A stretch of 20,672 nt of DNA from Alphaproteobacteria bacterium (GTDB lineage: Bacteria > Pseudomonadota > Alphaproteobacteria > RF32 > CAG-239): NCBI GenBank assembly GCA_017546885.1, contig JAFYRQ010000058.1:1-20672 (forward strand), written 5' to 3'. Shown here one piece after another: positions 1-7,411 of the stretch; position 1 is the first letter of the stretch; each line of letters opens with the position of its first letter. The notes beneath the pieces are model-generated. The model made no database searches. It saw only the letters and a list, made by a program, of their open reading frames with translations, and was not told the DNA's origin. Both the position numbers and the translations under genes were made by a program.

Positions 1-879
1 AGCTGAAATAACTTCATTATCCAATACGATTGCTAATCTTTCGCCTACGTTTTTAGATGTAGCTTCACCGAATTTTTTGCTTCCGAAACTGTCAAACTTA
101 AAGCTTACGACAGGTTGTCCGTTTTCAAATGCAGCCGAAGCATCAACCAAGTGTTCGCCTGTAACAACAGGTTTGCGACTGATAACCAGTTGTTCGCCGT
201 TTTCACCGCTTATAATTCTTGATGAGCTGTTTAATTTACCTCTACGGGCATCAGCAGCAGTAGTGCGGCTGTCAACCATATTGAAAGACATTTTAGCAGT
301 TTTACCTAACAATGCTTTTACATATTCAGGATTTTGTTCACCCGGAAGTTGAACGGCAATTCTGTCAGCTCCTTCTCTTTGAATGGAAGGTTCTTTTGTT
401 CCGGCAGCATCAATACGACGACGAACGATTTCAATAGATTGATCAACAACTTTGATTTTTAAATTAATCATAGCTTGTTCGGTGTATGAAATTTCGATTA
501 CGCCGTTATTGTCGATAACATTATAATCCGCATCCATTTTTTTGAACAATGCTATTGCTTTGGAACGAGCATTAAAGTTATCTATTTTTACTTTAACACT
601 GTCATTTCCGGCATTTAAGTTTTGATAACGAATTTTATTTTCACGCAAAGTTTGGCGAACATCATCTTCAATCATCGCCATTCTTTCTTTTACAACGTCA
701 TCAATTTTGACTTCCAACAAAAGGCTGGAACCACCTTGTAGGTCAAGGCCTAAATTAACGGGTTTCCACCATGTCGGCAAATTTACTTTACCGCCCAAAA
801 AGTTTGGTACGGCAAAAAATATTCCGGCTAAGCAAATAGCCAAAATAATACCAATTCTTGTACTGGATAATTTATACAT
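1..879 (-). CDS. secD: SecD, protein translocase subunit (C-terminal part lies beyond the window)
   Basis: SecD works with SecF and YajC at the SecYEG channel, using the proton motive force to pull exported proteins across the inner membrane. The first 293 residues are visible. They contain an N-terminal membrane helix at about residues 4-26, the SecD signature GLDLQGGSSLLLEV just after it, and the start of the large periplasmic domain, with the conserved RRRIDAAGTKEPSIQREG stretch and the later FKFDSFGSKKFGEATSKNVG and RLAIVLDNEVISA segments. The start ATG at 879-877 has a good Shine-Dalgarno AGAGGA upstream. It lies 13 bases after the yajC stop, so the two genes form one operon. The remaining membrane helices, and any secF, are outside the window. 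Identity is certain. Confidence 0.97.
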   Translation of the reverse strand, partial: MYKLSSTRIGIILAICLAGIFFAVPNFLGGKVNLPTWWKPVNLGLDLQGGSSLLLEVKIDDVVKERMAMIEDDVRQTLRENKIRYQNLNAGNDSVKVKIDNFNARSKAIALFKKMDADYNVIDNNGVIEISYTEQAMINLKIKVVDQSIEIVRRRIDAAGTKEPSIQREGADRIAVQLPGEQNPEYVKALLGKTAKMSFNMVDSRTTAADARRGKLNSSSRIISGENGEQLVISRKPVVTGEHLVDASAAFENGQPVVSFKFDSFGSKKFGEATSKNVGERLAIVLDNEVISA

Positions 880-892
880 AGAAAATGTCCTC

Positions 893-1255
893 TTATTTTT
901 TCTTGTTTTTAGAAACTTTTTCTGTTTTAGCAACGGGCATAGCTATTTTTTCATCAACAACATCACGAACGGTTGCACGGTGAACAACTACGGTAATGCC
1001 TTCGGCAATTTTAACATCTAACTTATCTTCACTTGCCTTTTCAACAACACCGTAAATACCGCCTCCGGTGATTACTTTATCCCCTTTTTTGATGGCATTT
1101 AACATAGCTTCGTGTTCGCGAATTTTCTTTTGTTGCGGACGAATTAAGATAAAATAGAAAATCACAAATATAAGTACCAACTGCACAATCATACCGGTGG
1201 TTGAGTTTGCCGCAGCAGCTCCGGCTGTTTGTGCAAAAGCGTCACTAATAAACAT
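893..1255 (-). CDS. yajC: YajC, Sec translocase accessory subunit
   Basis: YajC is a small single-pass inner-membrane protein that associates with SecDF and the Sec translocon. The 120-residue product starts MFISDAFAQ, has a hydrophobic helix at about residues 22-38 (MIVQLVLIFVIFYFILI), then the family hallmark RPQQKK. A basic, soluble tail follows with GDKVITGGGIYGVV, and a lysine-rich C terminus ends the protein. I place the start at the ATG at 1255-1253 because an AAGGAG ribosome binding site sits a few bases upstream. A longer GTG reading at 1288 would overlap the candidate -10 element and has no such site. The gene directly precedes secD with a 13-base gap. Confidence 0.96.
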   Translation of the reverse strand: MFISDAFAQTAGAAAANSTTGMIVQLVLIFVIFYFILIRPQQKKIREHEAMLNAIKKGDKVITGGGIYGVVEKASEDKLDVKIAEGITVVVHRATVRDVVDEKIAMPVAKTEKVSKNKKK

Positions 1256-1289
1256 ATTTTTCTCCTTAAAAACTAATAAACTAGGCACG

Positions 1290-1317
1290 AATATACACTA
1301 TTATCCACAGATAACAA
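1290..1317 (-). promoter_or_regulatory. Candidate promoter of yajC-secD, with a DnaA box in its spacer
   Basis: On the minus strand, TTGTTA (plus 1312-1317) and TATATT (plus 1290-1295) are separated by 16 bases, a fair sigma70-type pair that would start transcription near 1283, about 28 bases before the yajC ATG. The spacer contains TTATCCACA on the plus strand (1301-1309), an exact match to the DnaA-box consensus TTATNCACA. The match is seen directly. Promoter activity and DnaA binding are inferred. Confidence 0.45.
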
Positions 1318-1353
1318 TATTTAAAAGAGAAATATTCAACAAGAAAATGCTTT

Positions 1354-2232
1354 TTATTGCAAATAGTTGACCGGATTGACCGGATTTTTTCCTGCTCTGA
1401 TTTCAAAATGTAACTGCGGACTATTTGTTCCGCCGGTAGAACCTACTGTTGCGATTTTTTCGCCTCTTTCAACTCTTTGTCCTTTTTTTACCAACAGTTT
1501 TTCATTATGAGCATAGGCAGTTATCCATCCGTCGTCATGGCGAATTAAAATCAAATTTCCAAATCCTTTCAGCTCATTGCCGGAATATGCAACAGTTCCT
1601 TTGTCTGCAGCCTTAACGGAAGTTCCTCTCGGGGCTTTGATCTGTATGCCGTCATTTGCCCGTCCTTTTCCTATGGTTCCGTATTTTGAAACGATAGTTC
1701 CTTTAACCGGCCATAAAAATTTTGTTTTACGATATTTTGATATTTTGGTCGGTTTTGATGTTGATCGACGAGTTGTTGTTTTTTGTGCACTTGAGACATT
1801 TTTTTGATTGTTTTTAGGGGCAGATACGGTTGGTTTGCCGGAATTATAATTTGAGGCTATACTTGTGTTGCTTTTTCCTCTGACGGCGAGCTTTTGTCCG
1901 ATAACCAAGTTGTACGGATAGTCTAATCCGTTATTATCTGCGATGGTTTTTACATCAATCCCATACTGACGAGAAATACTATATAGTGTATCTCCTTTTG
2001 CAACCGTATGATAATTTGTCACCGGTGCAATAAGAATTTGTCCTACTTTCAGAGTATAGGGTGGTTTGAGGTTGTTGGCGTCAATTAAATCTCGAAGTTG
2101 ATAGTCATAACGTTTTGAAATGCTGTACAATGTATCGCCTCGTCCGACTTCGATTTCGGACGGAGGTTCTCCCCATAATGAGCCGCAGGCATTAAGGATG
2201 AAAGTTAATAACAATGTTACTAAAATGCGCAA
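1354..2232 (-). CDS. nlpD: NlpD-like LysM/M23 lipoprotein, probably a murein amidase activator
   Basis: This is a predicted outer-membrane or periplasmic lipoprotein of 292 residues. The N terminus is a short signal peptide with a lipobox-like LNAC (Cys at residue 16). Two LysM peptidoglycan-binding domains follow at about residues 27-70 and 73-117, then a Ser/Thr/Lys-rich linker, then a LytM/M23 domain at about 173-292 with AYAHN and LHFEIR. The M23 zinc-binding motif HxG(I/V)D reads NDGIQ and the first His of HxH is Gln, so zinc ligands are missing. Inactive LytM domains of this kind are typical of NlpD and EnvC, which activate amidases instead of cutting peptidoglycan. The start codon is TTG (2232-2230), supported by AAAGG eight bases upstream and by the position of the signal peptide. 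It lies upstream of yajC-secD, as in many alphaproteobacteria. Confidence 0.9.
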   Translation of the reverse strand: MRILVTLLLTFILNACGSLWGEPPSEIEVGRGDTLYSISKRYDYQLRDLIDANNLKPPYTLKVGQILIAPVTNYHTVAKGDTLYSISRQYGIDVKTIADNNGLDYPYNLVIGQKLAVRGKSNTSIASNYNSGKPTVSAPKNNQKNVSSAQKTTTRRSTSKPTKISKYRKTKFLWPVKGTIVSKYGTIGKGRANDGIQIKAPRGTSVKAADKGTVAYSGNELKGFGNLILIRHDDGWITAYAHNEKLLVKKGQRVERGEKIATVGSTGGTNSPQLHFEIRAGKNPVNPVNYLQ

Positions 2233-2266
2233 AATTACAACCTTTCAAATGTTTGGTGCAAGTTTA

Positions 2267-2280
2267 AAACATATATGTTT
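2267..2280. promoter_or_regulatory. 14-bp perfect palindrome between nlpD and the SUF operon
   Basis: AAACATATATGTTT is a perfect inverted repeat in the 142-base divergent region between the nlpD start and sufB. It could be an operator controlling either side. It does not match a Fur, IscR or RirA site well enough to assign, and the AT-rich setting makes chance palindromes likelier. Confidence 0.3.
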
Positions 2281-2308
2281 AAATTTTTCTTTATTTCTAA
2301 ATATTAAC

Positions 2309-2337
2309 TTGCATTTTTGAGCAAAAAAAAGTAAATT
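2309..2337 (+). promoter_or_regulatory. Weak candidate promoter for the SUF operon
   Basis: TTGCAT (2309-2314) and TAAATT (2332-2337) are spaced by 17 bases upstream of sufB. Each element matches the sigma70 consensus only partly. This is the best-spaced pair I see in the gap, and some promoter must exist here because the upstream gene is divergent. Confidence 0.3.
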
Positions 2338-2374
2338 GCGGGCATTGAATTAAAGTATGATAAACAGGGGCAAA

Positions 2375-3829
2375 ATGAGTAAAAACGCAGATATAAGACA
2401 AATTGTCGAAGATAGCGGTGATAAATATAAATATGGTTTTATTACTGACATTGATTCGGATACGGCTCCTAAAGGACTAAATGCAGATATAATTCGTTTT
2501 ATTTCTCAAAAAAAAGGCGAACCCGAATGGTTGTTGGAAAGTCGTTTGAAGGCTTTTGAGTTTTGGCAATCAATGAAAGAGCCGGAGTGGGCAAAATTGT
2601 CTTATGACAAGATTGATTATCAGGATTTGTATTACTATTCCGCACCAAAACAAAAAGTTGCTCCAAAAAGTTTAGATGAAGTTAATCCGGAATTGTTAAA
2701 AACCTATGACAAACTCGGTATTCCTCTTAAGGAGCAAGAAGTTTTAGCCGGAGTTGTTGCCGTTGATGCGGTTTTTGACAGTGTATCCGTTGCTACAACT
2801 TACAGAGCTAAATTGGCAGAAAAAGGGGTTATTTTCTGCTCGATATCCGAAGCAATAAAAGAGCATCCCGATTTGGTTCGTAAATATTTAGGCTCAGTTG
2901 TTCCTTATACCGATAATTTCTTCGCTTGCCTAAATTCTGCAGTGTTTACCGACGGTTCTTTTGTATATATTCCCAAAGGTGTTCGTTGTCCTATGGAGCT
3001 ATCCACATACTTCAGAATTAATGCCAAAAACACCGGACAATTTGAGCGTACTCTTATTGTGGCAGATGAGGGAAGCTATGTATCTTATTTAGAGGGCTGC
3101 ACAGCTCCTCAACGAGATGAAAATCAGCTCCATGCCGCAATAGTTGAAATTGTGGTTTTGGATGATGCCGAGGTTAAATATTCTACGGTTCAGAACTGGT
3201 ATCCCGGAGATAAAGAGGGAAAAGGCGGTGTTTATAATTTTGTTACCAAAAGAGCAGCTTGCCGTGGTAAAAACTCAAAAGTTTCATGGACACAAGTTGA
3301 AACAGGTTCGGCGGTAACATGGAAATATCCGAGTTGTGTTTTGCAAGGAGATAATTCTGTCGGAGAATTTTATTCGGTTGCTTTGACCAATAATTACCAA
3401 CAGGCCGATACCGGAACGAAAATGATACATATCGGAAAAAATACGTCATCTCGTATCATATCAAAGGGAATTTCCGCAGGAAAATCAGATCAAACATACA
3501 GGGGATTGGTAAAAATTGCTCCCGGTGCCGATAATGCCCGTAATTATTCGCAATGCGACAGTTTGTTAATCGGTTCGACTTGCGGTTCTCATACAATACC
3601 CTATATAGAAAACAGAAATAAAACGGCGCAACTTGAACATGAGGCAACTACTTCAAAAATAAGTGACGAACAGCTATTCTATTGTCGAAGTCGAGGAATA
3701 AGCGAGGAAGACGCGGTAAGTTTAATCGTAAGCGGTTTTTGTAAAGAAGTTATGCAACATCTTCCGATGGAATTTGCTATTGAGGCCGCAAAACTTATAA
3801 ATATCAGTTTGGAAGGGAGTGTCGGATAA
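2375..3829 (+). CDS. sufB: SufB, Fe-S cluster scaffold subunit
   Basis: SufB is the core of the SufBC2D complex on which new iron-sulfur clusters are built in the cytoplasm. The 484-residue product aligns with E. coli SufB over almost its whole length, including NEP/GEPEWLLE near the N terminus, IPKGVRCPMELSTYFRIN and the C-terminal RGISEEDAVSLIVSGFC. Key residues are kept: Cys242 in LEGCTAP (equivalent to E. coli Cys254, which accepts sulfur from SufE), Cys394 in QCDSLLIG (Cys405, cluster assembly) and the His-Glu pair in QLEHEATT. I choose the ATG at 2375 because CAGGGG lies just upstream. An in-frame ATG at 2357 adds six residues but lacks a binding site. The stop overlaps the next start as TAATG. 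No rrf2/iscR-type regulator precedes the operon. Confidence 0.97.
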   Translation: MSKNADIRQIVEDSGDKYKYGFITDIDSDTAPKGLNADIIRFISQKKGEPEWLLESRLKAFEFWQSMKEPEWAKLSYDKIDYQDLYYYSAPKQKVAPKSLDEVNPELLKTYDKLGIPLKEQEVLAGVVAVDAVFDSVSVATTYRAKLAEKGVIFCSISEAIKEHPDLVRKYLGSVVPYTDNFFACLNSAVFTDGSFVYIPKGVRCPMELSTYFRINAKNTGQFERTLIVADEGSYVSYLEGCTAPQRDENQLHAAIVEIVVLDDAEVKYSTVQNWYPGDKEGKGGVYNFVTKRAACRGKNSKVSWTQVETGSAVTWKYPSCVLQGDNSVGEFYSVALTNNYQQADTGTKMIHIGKNTSSRIISKGISAGKSDQTYRGLVKIAPGADNARNYSQCDSLLIGSTCGSHTIPYIENRNKTAQLEHEATTSKISDEQLFYCRSRGISEEDAVSLIVSGFCKEVMQHLPMEFAIEAAKLINISLEGSVG

Positions 3830-4104
3830 TGGATACTCTTGAAAGAGCTTTAAAAGTTTGGGGAAAAGATGCGCAAATGCTTCAAGTGATTGAAGAAATG
3901 AGCGAGTTAACCAAAGAAATTCTAAAAAATGTAAATCGTAAGAAAAATAATATTGCCGAACTTATTGAAGAAACGGCAGATGTTGAAATCATGTTGGAGC
4001 AGTTGAAACAATGCTACCAAATTCATAAACAGGTTGAAGAATATAAAACAGCAAAAATTATGAAAATAAAAAAACGTTTAGATGAATGGGAGAGTGATAA
4101 ATAA
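3829..4104 (+). CDS. MazG-like NTP pyrophosphohydrolase domain protein
   Basis: This 91-residue all-helical protein carries the MazG-superfamily metal-binding pattern: EEMSE at residues 22-26 (the EExxE half) and EETAD at 47-51 (the ExxD half), separated by a linker rich in Lys and Asn. MazG-like enzymes hydrolyse (d)NTPs to NMP and pyrophosphate, often as house-cleaning enzymes. Small one-domain members of this size act as dimers or tetramers. The gene is coupled on both sides by TAATG overlaps, with sufB before and sufC after, so it is expressed as part of the SUF operon. That position is not part of the usual suf gene set. The substrate cannot be told from sequence. The family call is good, and a link to cluster assembly is only suggested by position. 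Confidence 0.8.
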   Translation: MDTLERALKVWGKDAQMLQVIEEMSELTKEILKNVNRKKNNIAELIEETADVEIMLEQLKQCYQIHKQVEEYKTAKIMKIKKRLDEWESDK

Positions 4105-4862
4105 TGAGTACCCCTTTACTTGAAATTGAAGATTTATGTGCACGTGTCGGTAATAAAGAAATTATCAAAAATTTCAATTTGACGATAAATGAAGGTGAAG
4201 TTCATGCCATAATGGGACCTAACGGTGCCGGAAAATCCACTTTATCCTATGTTTTAAGCGGAAAACCCGGATATGAAATCACATCGGGAAGTATCAAATT
4301 CAAGGGAAAAGATTTGATATCCATGTCTGTTGAAGAAAGAGCAAGAGAGGGAATGTTCTTGATTATGCAATATCCGGTAGAAATTCCCGGCGTTCCCGTA
4401 AACAGTTTTTTGAAACATGCCGTAAACGCCTTGCGTCAGCATAATAACGAACCCGAGCTTGACACGATGGAGTTTTTGAAAATGCTTCGTGAAGAAGCCA
4501 AAAAACTCGGTATAGACAATGAAATGTTGAAAAGAGCAGTCAACGTAGGTTTTTCCGGTGGAGAGAAAAAACGACTTGAAGCATTGCAAATGGCCGTCTT
4601 AAAACCTTGTTTTGCTATTTTGGATGAAGCAGATTCCGGACTTGATATTGATGCGATAAAAGTTGTTTCCGGTAGTGTAAATAATATGCTGGATGGCAAA
4701 CGTTCTTTGTTGATAATTACTCACTATCAAAAATTGCTTAATTATATCGAGCCTGATTTTGTGCATGTTTTTGCCGATGGTCATATCGTCAAGTCAGGAA
4801 ATAAGAGTTTGTCGGAAGAAATAGAAGCCAATGGTTATGCTTCGTATGTGAAAGAAAAATAA
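4104..4862 (+). CDS. sufC: SufC, ABC-type ATPase of the SUF complex
   Basis: SufC is the cytoplasmic ATPase that dimerises within SufBC2D and drives the conformational change needed for cluster formation. The 252-residue product has Walker A GPNGAGKST (38-46), the family-specific signature FSGGEKKR (150-157, in place of LSGGQ), Walker B CFAILDE (169-175), the D-loop SGLD and the switch His207. Length and motifs are standard for SufC. The gene overlaps both neighbours by one base in TAATG junctions, so SufC synthesis is probably translationally coupled to the preceding MazG-like gene and to sufD. Confidence 0.98.
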   Translation: MSTPLLEIEDLCARVGNKEIIKNFNLTINEGEVHAIMGPNGAGKSTLSYVLSGKPGYEITSGSIKFKGKDLISMSVEERAREGMFLIMQYPVEIPGVPVNSFLKHAVNALRQHNNEPELDTMEFLKMLREEAKKLGIDNEMLKRAVNVGFSGGEKKRLEALQMAVLKPCFAILDEADSGLDIDAIKVVSGSVNNMLDGKRSLLIITHYQKLLNYIEPDFVHVFADGHIVKSGNKSLSEEIEANGYASYVKEK

Positions 4863-6196
4863 TGGTCGGACTATTAGAAAATATAGAGCTTTTCGGCCAA
4901 AATATTCCTTGGCTCGAAGCTTTGCGAGAAGAGGGGAGAAGTTTATTTGCTCTTCCCGGAGCAAAAACGGAAGCTTGGAAATATACCAAATTACATGATT
5001 TGCGTTGTGATGATTTTGTTTATTCTCCTTCTAAATTTATAGAAGAGCTGGAAGGTGAATGTGAACACGGTGAAGATTGCGATTGTTCCGATTGCTCTCA
5101 ATCTGAACATACTTGCAGTTGTGGCGGTGGTTGCTGTTGCGGACATCACTTAAATCTTTATATCGACATACCCTTTGAAGCATATCAAATCCATTTTAAC
5201 AACGGAAAATTTGTTCCCCTATATCCTGTTCTTCCCGTCGGTGTGGAAGTAATGACTTTAATGCAAGCTATTGTTGAGGGTGAAGCTCGCAATTATGTCG
5301 GGAAATATATTGAGCTTAAAAAATATCCTTTTGCTGCTTTGAACACCGCATTTCTGGAAGAGGGCGTCTTTATTTCAATAGAAAGAAACGTAAAACTTAC
5401 AAAACCGATAATGTTTGTATATCACACATCAACAAAGCACAATCTTGTCAGTCATATTCATAATGTAGTTGTTGCCGAAAATAATTCTTCGGCAGTAATT
5501 GTTGAATATTATAAGCATACCGGAACAGATAAGGATAAATATTTTAACAACATTGTAAATGAGTTTTATTTATCTCCCAAAGCCGAAGTAAAACATTATA
5601 AATTTCAAGAAGAGGCATACAAAGCTGTTCATATTGCGCTTAATTATGCGATTGTAAAAGACGGAGCCGAATATAAAAGTTTTTGTTTGCAAAAAGGCGC
5701 AAATTTAGCTCGTAACGAAACTAAAGTTGAACTTTTGCAAGAAAAAGCAAATACGGAAGTTAATGCCGCATATATTATGAACGGATGGGCAACAATAGAT
5801 ACAACAACGGATATTGCTCATATTTCTGAAAAAACTACATCTTCACAGTTAGTAAAAGGTGTTGTCGGCGGTGAGGCAAGAGGTGTTTTTCAAGGAAAAA
5901 TAGCCATCTCAAGAGATGCTCAAGAAACCGAAGGTTTTCAGCAGCACAGAGCTTTATTGCTAAGCGATACGGCAGAAATTGATGTAAAACCGGAGTTGGA
6001 AATTTATGCCGATAATGTAAAATGCTCACACGGCGCTGCTTGTGGAGAACTTGATAAAGAGCAATTGTTTTATATGCGTTCACGTGGCATAGGCGAAGAA
6101 GAAGCCAAACAAATTTTGATAGATGCGTATCTGACGGATGTTATCGATAAGATAGATGATGAAGACATAAAAGACTGGATTCGTTCAAATGTATGA
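4862..6196 (+). CDS. sufD: SufD, Fe-S scaffold subunit with a Cys/His-rich insertion
   Basis: SufD pairs with SufB in the SufBC2D scaffold and is needed for iron acquisition. The 444-residue product shows the N-terminal KTEAWKYTKL motif, the beta-helix core and the C-terminal RSRGIGEEEAK segment. His390 in KCSHGAACG is the likely equivalent of E. coli His360, which contributes to cluster formation. An unusual insert at residues 67-96 (bases 5060-5149) has nine Cys (67, 73, 75, 78, 85, 87, 91, 92, 93) and four His (69, 83, 95, 96) with Gly, Asp and Glu between them. It lies between the N-terminal helical part and the beta-helix core. E. coli SufD has no such insert as I recall it. It resembles a metal-binding loop. 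The gene's last eight bases overlap sufS. Confidence 0.95.
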   Translation: MVGLLENIELFGQNIPWLEALREEGRSLFALPGAKTEAWKYTKLHDLRCDDFVYSPSKFIEELEGECEHGEDCDCSDCSQSEHTCSCGGGCCCGHHLNLYIDIPFEAYQIHFNNGKFVPLYPVLPVGVEVMTLMQAIVEGEARNYVGKYIELKKYPFAALNTAFLEEGVFISIERNVKLTKPIMFVYHTSTKHNLVSHIHNVVVAENNSSAVIVEYYKHTGTDKDKYFNNIVNEFYLSPKAEVKHYKFQEEAYKAVHIALNYAIVKDGAEYKSFCLQKGANLARNETKVELLQEKANTEVNAAYIMNGWATIDTTTDIAHISEKTTSSQLVKGVVGGEARGVFQGKIAISRDAQETEGFQQHRALLLSDTAEIDVKPELEIYADNVKCSHGAACGELDKEQLFYMRSRGIGEEEAKQILIDAYLTDVIDKIDDEDIKDWIRSNV

Positions 6197-7403
6197 TATA
6201 GAAAAAATCAGATTGGATTTCCCCAATTTGGCGTTAAAAGTAAATGGTAAGCCAAATACATTTCTTGATACTGCCGCATCGGCACAAAAGCCTCAAGAAG
6301 TGATTGATAAAATCGTACATACATACATATACGACTATGCCAATGTGCATCGCGGAAGTTATTATTTTTCCGAACAGGCTACTGCGGAGTATGAAAAAGC
6401 ACGAACGATAATTAAAAACTTTATCAATGCTAAACAAGATAATGAGATAGTGTTTACCCGTTCTGCAACCGAGGCAATCAATCTGGTTGCATCATCTTGG
6501 GGGCTTAATAACCTCAGCCCCGGAGATGAAATTTTACTTTCGGAAGCGGAACATCATGCTAATATTGTGCCTTGGCAAAATGTTCGTGACAAAACAGGTT
6601 GCGCATTAAAATTTTTCAAAATTAATGATGACGGAAGCTTTGATTCGGAAAGTTTTTACAATGCCCTAAATCCTAAAGTTAAAATTGTCGGTGTTACGGC
6701 GATGTCAAATGTTTTAGGCACTGTTTTTCCGATTAAGGAAATTGTACAAGCGGCACATTTAGCAGGAGCTCTATGTTTGGTCGATGCTTGCCAATCCATT
6801 GTTCACACAAAAACTGATGTTCAGGATATAAATTGTGACTTTTTAGCCTTTTCCGGACATAAACTATACGGACCGACAGGAATAGGCTGTTTATATGCTA
6901 AATATGACTTGTTGGAAAAAATGCCTCCTTATCAATTTGGCGGAGATATGGTTGAAGATGTTACCTATGAACGTACATTATACTCAATGCCGTCTTCTCG
7001 TTTTGAAGCAGGAACTCCTGCTATCGTGCAAGCAATAGGATTGGGAGCTGCCATAAATTATATTCAAAAATTAGGTATGGATAATATAGAGGCTCATGAA
7101 AAAGAGCTGATTAAATATGCCAATAATCGCTTTAGTGAAATAAAAAATTTGAAGATAGTCGGAACAGCAGAAGAAAAAGGCGGAGTATTTTCTTTTGCAT
7201 TGGGAGATATTCACCCGCAAGATGTTGCTTTTATTCTAAATAAAGAAGGTATAGCTATTCGTACCGGACACCATTGCGCTCAGCCGGTGGTTAATCGAAT
7301 GGGATATACTTCATTGGCTCGAGCATCTTTCGGTCTTTATACAAATCATGAAGATATTGATCGATTTGCTGAAGCTCTCAAAAAAGTTCAGACATTTTTC
7401 TAG
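6189..7403 (+). CDS. sufS: SufS, group II cysteine desulfurase
   Basis: SufS is a PLP enzyme that takes sulfur from L-cysteine as a persulfide and passes it to SufE, giving alanine. The 404-residue product has the usual class V aminotransferase layout: FLDTAASAQKP near the start, EHHANIVPWQ, the PLP lysine Lys225 in FSGHKLYGPTG and the persulfide-forming Cys363 in RTGHHCAQP. Both positions match E. coli SufS within one residue. The start overlaps the end of sufD by eight bases. The partner SufE is encoded separately at 10668, which fits the short group II active-site loop that needs SufE or SufU for activity. Confidence 0.97.
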   Translation: MYDIEKIRLDFPNLALKVNGKPNTFLDTAASAQKPQEVIDKIVHTYIYDYANVHRGSYYFSEQATAEYEKARTIIKNFINAKQDNEIVFTRSATEAINLVASSWGLNNLSPGDEILLSEAEHHANIVPWQNVRDKTGCALKFFKINDDGSFDSESFYNALNPKVKIVGVTAMSNVLGTVFPIKEIVQAAHLAGALCLVDACQSIVHTKTDVQDINCDFLAFSGHKLYGPTGIGCLYAKYDLLEKMPPYQFGGDMVEDVTYERTLYSMPSSRFEAGTPAIVQAIGLGAAINYIQKLGMDNIEAHEKELIKYANNRFSEIKNLKIVGTAEEKGGVFSFALGDIHPQDVAFILNKEGIAIRTGHHCAQPVVNRMGYTSLARASFGLYTNHEDIDRFAEALKKVQTFF

Positions 7404-7411
7404 GAATTGAT

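Noticed and set aside
77..1021. Plus-strand open frames opposite secD and yajC
   Set aside because: They lie antisense to well-conserved SecD and YajC and have no family resemblance.
2252..2261. TTTGGTGCAA shared by the nlpD-sufB and GNAT-sufE intergenic regions, considered as a SUF regulon site
   Set aside because: The same ten bases occur twice inside the large coding region (near 18143 and 19202) as Phe-Gly-Ala codons, so it is a common word here.
2357..2374. Earlier ATG for sufB
   Set aside because: The ATG at 2375 has CAGGGG at the right distance and the family N terminus begins there.
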